From assembly GCA_945871285.1 (NCBI GenBank), contig CAMBWO010000010.1, positions 1-32,883 on the forward strand: 32,883 nucleotides of DNA, written 5' to 3'. The position numbers were made by a program, and so were the translations under genes. Shown here piece by piece: positions 30,947 to 32,883 of this stretch; the stretch's first letter is position 1, and each line of letters opens with the position of its first letter. The DNA comes from Pseudorhodobacter antarcticus (GTDB taxonomy: Bacteria; Pseudomonadota; Alphaproteobacteria; Rhodobacterales; Rhodobacteraceae). The notes beneath the pieces are model-generated. The model worked only from the letters and a program-made list of their open reading frames with translations, searched no databases and was not told the DNA's origin.

Positions 30947-31888
30947 TCATGCTTTTCTAGGCCTCCGCAGACGGGGGTCTGCCAGCATCGCCAGCAGATC
31001 GACGATCAGGTTGATGGACACGAAGAACACCACGAAGAGCGTCAGCGTCGCCTGCATCCCGATGAAATCCCGAAACCGGATCGCCTCGATAAAGAACGCA
31101 CCAACGCCGTTCAGCCCGAACACCCGTTCCACCACAATCGCGCCGATGATCATCAGCGTGAACTGCGCGCCGAAGGTGGTCATGTAGGGAATGGCAATGT
31201 TGGGCAGCGCCTCACGCAACAGCACCGCGCCGCGCGTCAGGCCCTTGGCGAACCCGGTGGTTGCAAAGGGGCGCGACATGGTGTCCTGCAGGTTCACCCG
31301 GACAACGCGGGCCAGAACCGAGGCTGGAAACAGTGCAATGGTAATCCATGGCAGCAGCCATGAGGTCAGGCCGGAGACGCCAAAGGTCGGCACCCACCCC
31401 AACCAGACCGAGAACACGATCACCAACATGGCAGCCACGAAGAAGTTGGGGGTTGAGGCCCCCACTAGCGCCATCCCGTGCAGCACCCTGTCGATGCCTC
31501 CACCGTTTGACGCGGCCCCCGCGATGCCCATTGCCAAGGACAACACCAAAGCCAGAACGCCGCCGCCGGTCAGCAAGGCCAGCGTCATGGGAATACGCTC
31601 ACCGAACTCCTCGGCCATCGGTTTTCCGGTGCGAAGGCTGATCCCGAAATCCCCGGTCAGCGCATCCCCCAGCCAGCGCGCATAGCGCAGCGGCAGGGGG
31701 TCGTTGAGGCCGAGATCGTCGGCGATCTTGGCGATCATCTCACCATCTGCACCCGCACCCGCCGCGCGTTCGGCGATGAGTGCGGCCACGTTTCCGGGGG
31801 CGGCGGTGACCAACCAGAAGGTCAGCGCCGTTGCCGCCAGCATCAGAAGGAGGGCAAGCCCCACCCGCCGCATGAACATGCGTTGCAT
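30947..31888 (-). CDS. ABC importer permease, OppB/DppB/NikB-like
   Basis: The 313-residue permease starts MQRMFMRRVGLALLLMLAAT and contains the family motifs TAAPGN, LPLRYARWLGDALTGDFGIS, the EAA-type loop FATTGFAKGLTRGAVLLREA and VVERVFGLNGVG. The start at 31888 has GGGAGGG eight bases upstream; the ORF-track start at 31996 overlaps the binding-protein gene and lacks support. Confidence 0.92.
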   Translation of the reverse strand: MQRMFMRRVGLALLLMLAATALTFWLVTAAPGNVAALIAERAAGAGADGEMIAKIADDLGLNDPLPLRYARWLGDALTGDFGISLRTGKPMAEEFGERIPMTLALLTGGGVLALVLSLAMGIAGAASNGGGIDRVLHGMALVGASTPNFFVAAMLVIVFSVWLGWVPTFGVSGLTSWLLPWITIALFPASVLARVVRVNLQDTMSRPFATTGFAKGLTRGAVLLREALPNIAIPYMTTFGAQFTLMIIGAIVVERVFGLNGVGAFFIEAIRFRDFIGMQATLTLFVVFFVSINLIVDLLAMLADPRLRRPRKA

Positions 31889-31911
31889 CGAATTCGCCCT
31901 CCCAGATCCGG

Positions 31912-32883
31912 TCAGCCCAGTGTGATGCCCTTGAACGGCAGGTCGTAATCCGTCGCAGGCAGCGTGAAGCCCGCAACGCGCGGATGCACGGCCCACAGGC
32001 GTTGTGTCACGACGAGCGGGCAGGCCGCCGTATTGTCGCGCAACCAGTCGTAGACTGCCTGCATCGCGCCCTCACGCGCATCGCCGCCGGTTTCCAGCGC
32101 GGTTGCAACCAGCACATCCAGATCAGGATGGACATAGATCTTGCCATCGGGCCCTGTGTCCGAGGCCGTGACGAATGACGCCCCGAGCGAGCCATGCGGA
32201 TCATAGGGCGCGCCGTAGGTGCCAAAGAACGTCAGATCGTAATCGAACTTCGGGCGGCGGTCGTGCATCGTGGCGTTGTCCACCGTCTCGATGTTGGTCT
32301 TGACGCCCACCTCCATCAGCATGCCCTGGATCATCTCGGCGATGCGCCGCGAACCGGGGAAGCTCTCTTCGGAGACAAGGAAGGCAATCTCCAGCACCGC
32401 ACCATCCTTGGTCCAGCCAGAGGCATCGCCCGCCCAACCGCCTGCCGTCAGCGCGGCCTGCGCGGCGGCGATATCACGGGCCGGAACCGGAGTGCGGCTG
32501 CCCGCTGTGGGCACCGTCGCGGGGAAGATGTCCACGGTTGGGTCAGCAAAGCCTTCGAACAGCACGGTCGCCACAGCGGTGCGGTCGATGCCAAGGAAGA
32601 TCGCATCACGCACGGCTTTGTCCTGCATCATCGGCGAATTCGGCGAGAAGCCGAGGATCGTCGTCGCTGTTCCGGGCTCAGCCACGATGGTCATGCCCTC
32701 ACTTGCCAGCGCTTGTGCGCGCCGTGGCGAGAGGGCCGCGACCCAGTCCCCACCGATCACGTCCAACTCGCCCGCGCGAAGGGCGTTGGCACGAGCCAAC
32801 TCGTCGGGAACGACCTTCAATTCCAGCCGCGCAAAGGTGGGCTTTTCGCCCCAGTAGGCATCGTTGCGGACCAGAACGGTTTC
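31912..32883 (-). CDS. ABC importer substrate-binding protein (NikA/DppA family), 5' end outside window
   Basis: The last 323 residues of an SBP_bac_5 binding protein are present; the frame is open to the right edge, beyond the ORF-track start at 32820. Family motifs include ETVLVRNDAYWGEKPTFARL, FSPNSPMMQDKAVRDAIFLGIDR and FFGTYGAPYDPHGSLGA. The YWGEKP and IDRTAVATVLFEGFADP segments recall NikA more than peptide-binding DppA, and the neighbouring Ni/Co genes agree, but a peptide or other substrate is possible. Signal peptide and ligand-entry residues are off the edge. Confidence 0.87.
   Translation of the reverse strand, partial: ETVLVRNDAYWGEKPTFARLELKVVPDELARANALRAGELDVIGGDWVAALSPRRAQALASEGMTIVAEPGTATTILGFSPNSPMMQDKAVRDAIFLGIDRTAVATVLFEGFADPTVDIFPATVPTAGSRTPVPARDIAAAQAALTAGGWAGDASGWTKDGAVLEIAFLVSEESFPGSRRIAEMIQGMLMEVGVKTNIETVDNATMHDRRPKFDYDLTFFGTYGAPYDPHGSLGASFVTASDTGPDGKIYVHPDLDVLVATALETGGDAREGAMQAVYDWLRDNTAACPLVVTQRLWAVHPRVAGFTLPATDYDLPFKGITLG

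Noticed and set aside
1-32883. CRISPR arrays, tRNA or rRNA genes, phage genes
   Set aside because: I saw no regularly spaced repeats, no tRNA-like cloverleaf sequence, no rRNA segments and no phage structural genes anywhere in the window.

Overview
The window is a dense heavy-metal handling and envelope-maintenance island. The protein flavour (Tat-exported multicopper oxidases, paired DUF411 proteins, an MntR very like the proteobacterial one, CadR/PbrR-type MerR) and the GC-rich codon use point to an alphaproteobacterium, most likely of the Rhodobacteraceae. This placement is inferred from the proteins; no 16S or other marker is present. The left edge is the end of an IS256-family element that has cut off the front half of a cytochrome c gene, so the island borders an insertion site.

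Layout. 1-1924: IS256 end, truncated cytochrome c, a DsbA-like thiol oxidoreductase coupled to a periplasmic-binding-like protein. 2008-5848: DUF411 protein and a lipoprotein (minus), diverging from a small Met-rich protein, a Met-rich multicopper oxidase and a TlpA-like thioredoxin (plus). 5860-9167: minus-strand copper-delivery operon SCO, PCuAC, SCO, M23 peptidase, DUF411. 9273-11008: apolipoprotein N-acyltransferase (Lnt) with a 57-residue membrane protein. 11280-11945: L,D-transpeptidase gene broken by an in-frame amber codon. 11995-15338: lipoprotein, ZIP transporter and second multicopper oxidase (minus) diverging from mntR. 15347-19822: one tightly overlapping operon, P-type metal ATPase, isoprenylcysteine-methyltransferase-like protein, LspA, DsbB, DsbA, diverging from a CadR/PbrR-like MerR regulator. 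20363-21515: a MerT/MerF-like small protein, a second MerR regulator and YnfA. 21519-25024: cobalt/nickel export operon dmeR, CDF exporter, NreB-like MFS, DedA/YqaA-like protein. 25248-27273: His-rich protein, HupE/UreJ-like permease and a membrane-anchor protein. 27334-32883: a NikABCDE/Opp-type ABC importer followed by a HutC-like GntR regulator; the binding-protein gene runs off the right edge.

The most interesting thread is regulatory. The promoter of the P-type ATPase operon carries a MerR-type dyad (CTATAGTTGCTAGAG) in a 19-bp spacer. Closely related dyads with the same geometry occur in front of lnt, in front of the SCO/PCuAC/M23 operon and, more weakly, in front of the first dsbA-like gene. 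If the MerR protein at 19912 binds all four, one Cd/Pb/Zn-type sensor would control metal efflux, two steps of lipoprotein maturation (LspA and Lnt), disulfide formation (DsbA/DsbB and a second DsbA), copper delivery and a murein hydrolase. That would be a metal-triggered envelope-maturation regulon. This is an inference from sequence pattern and has not been tested.
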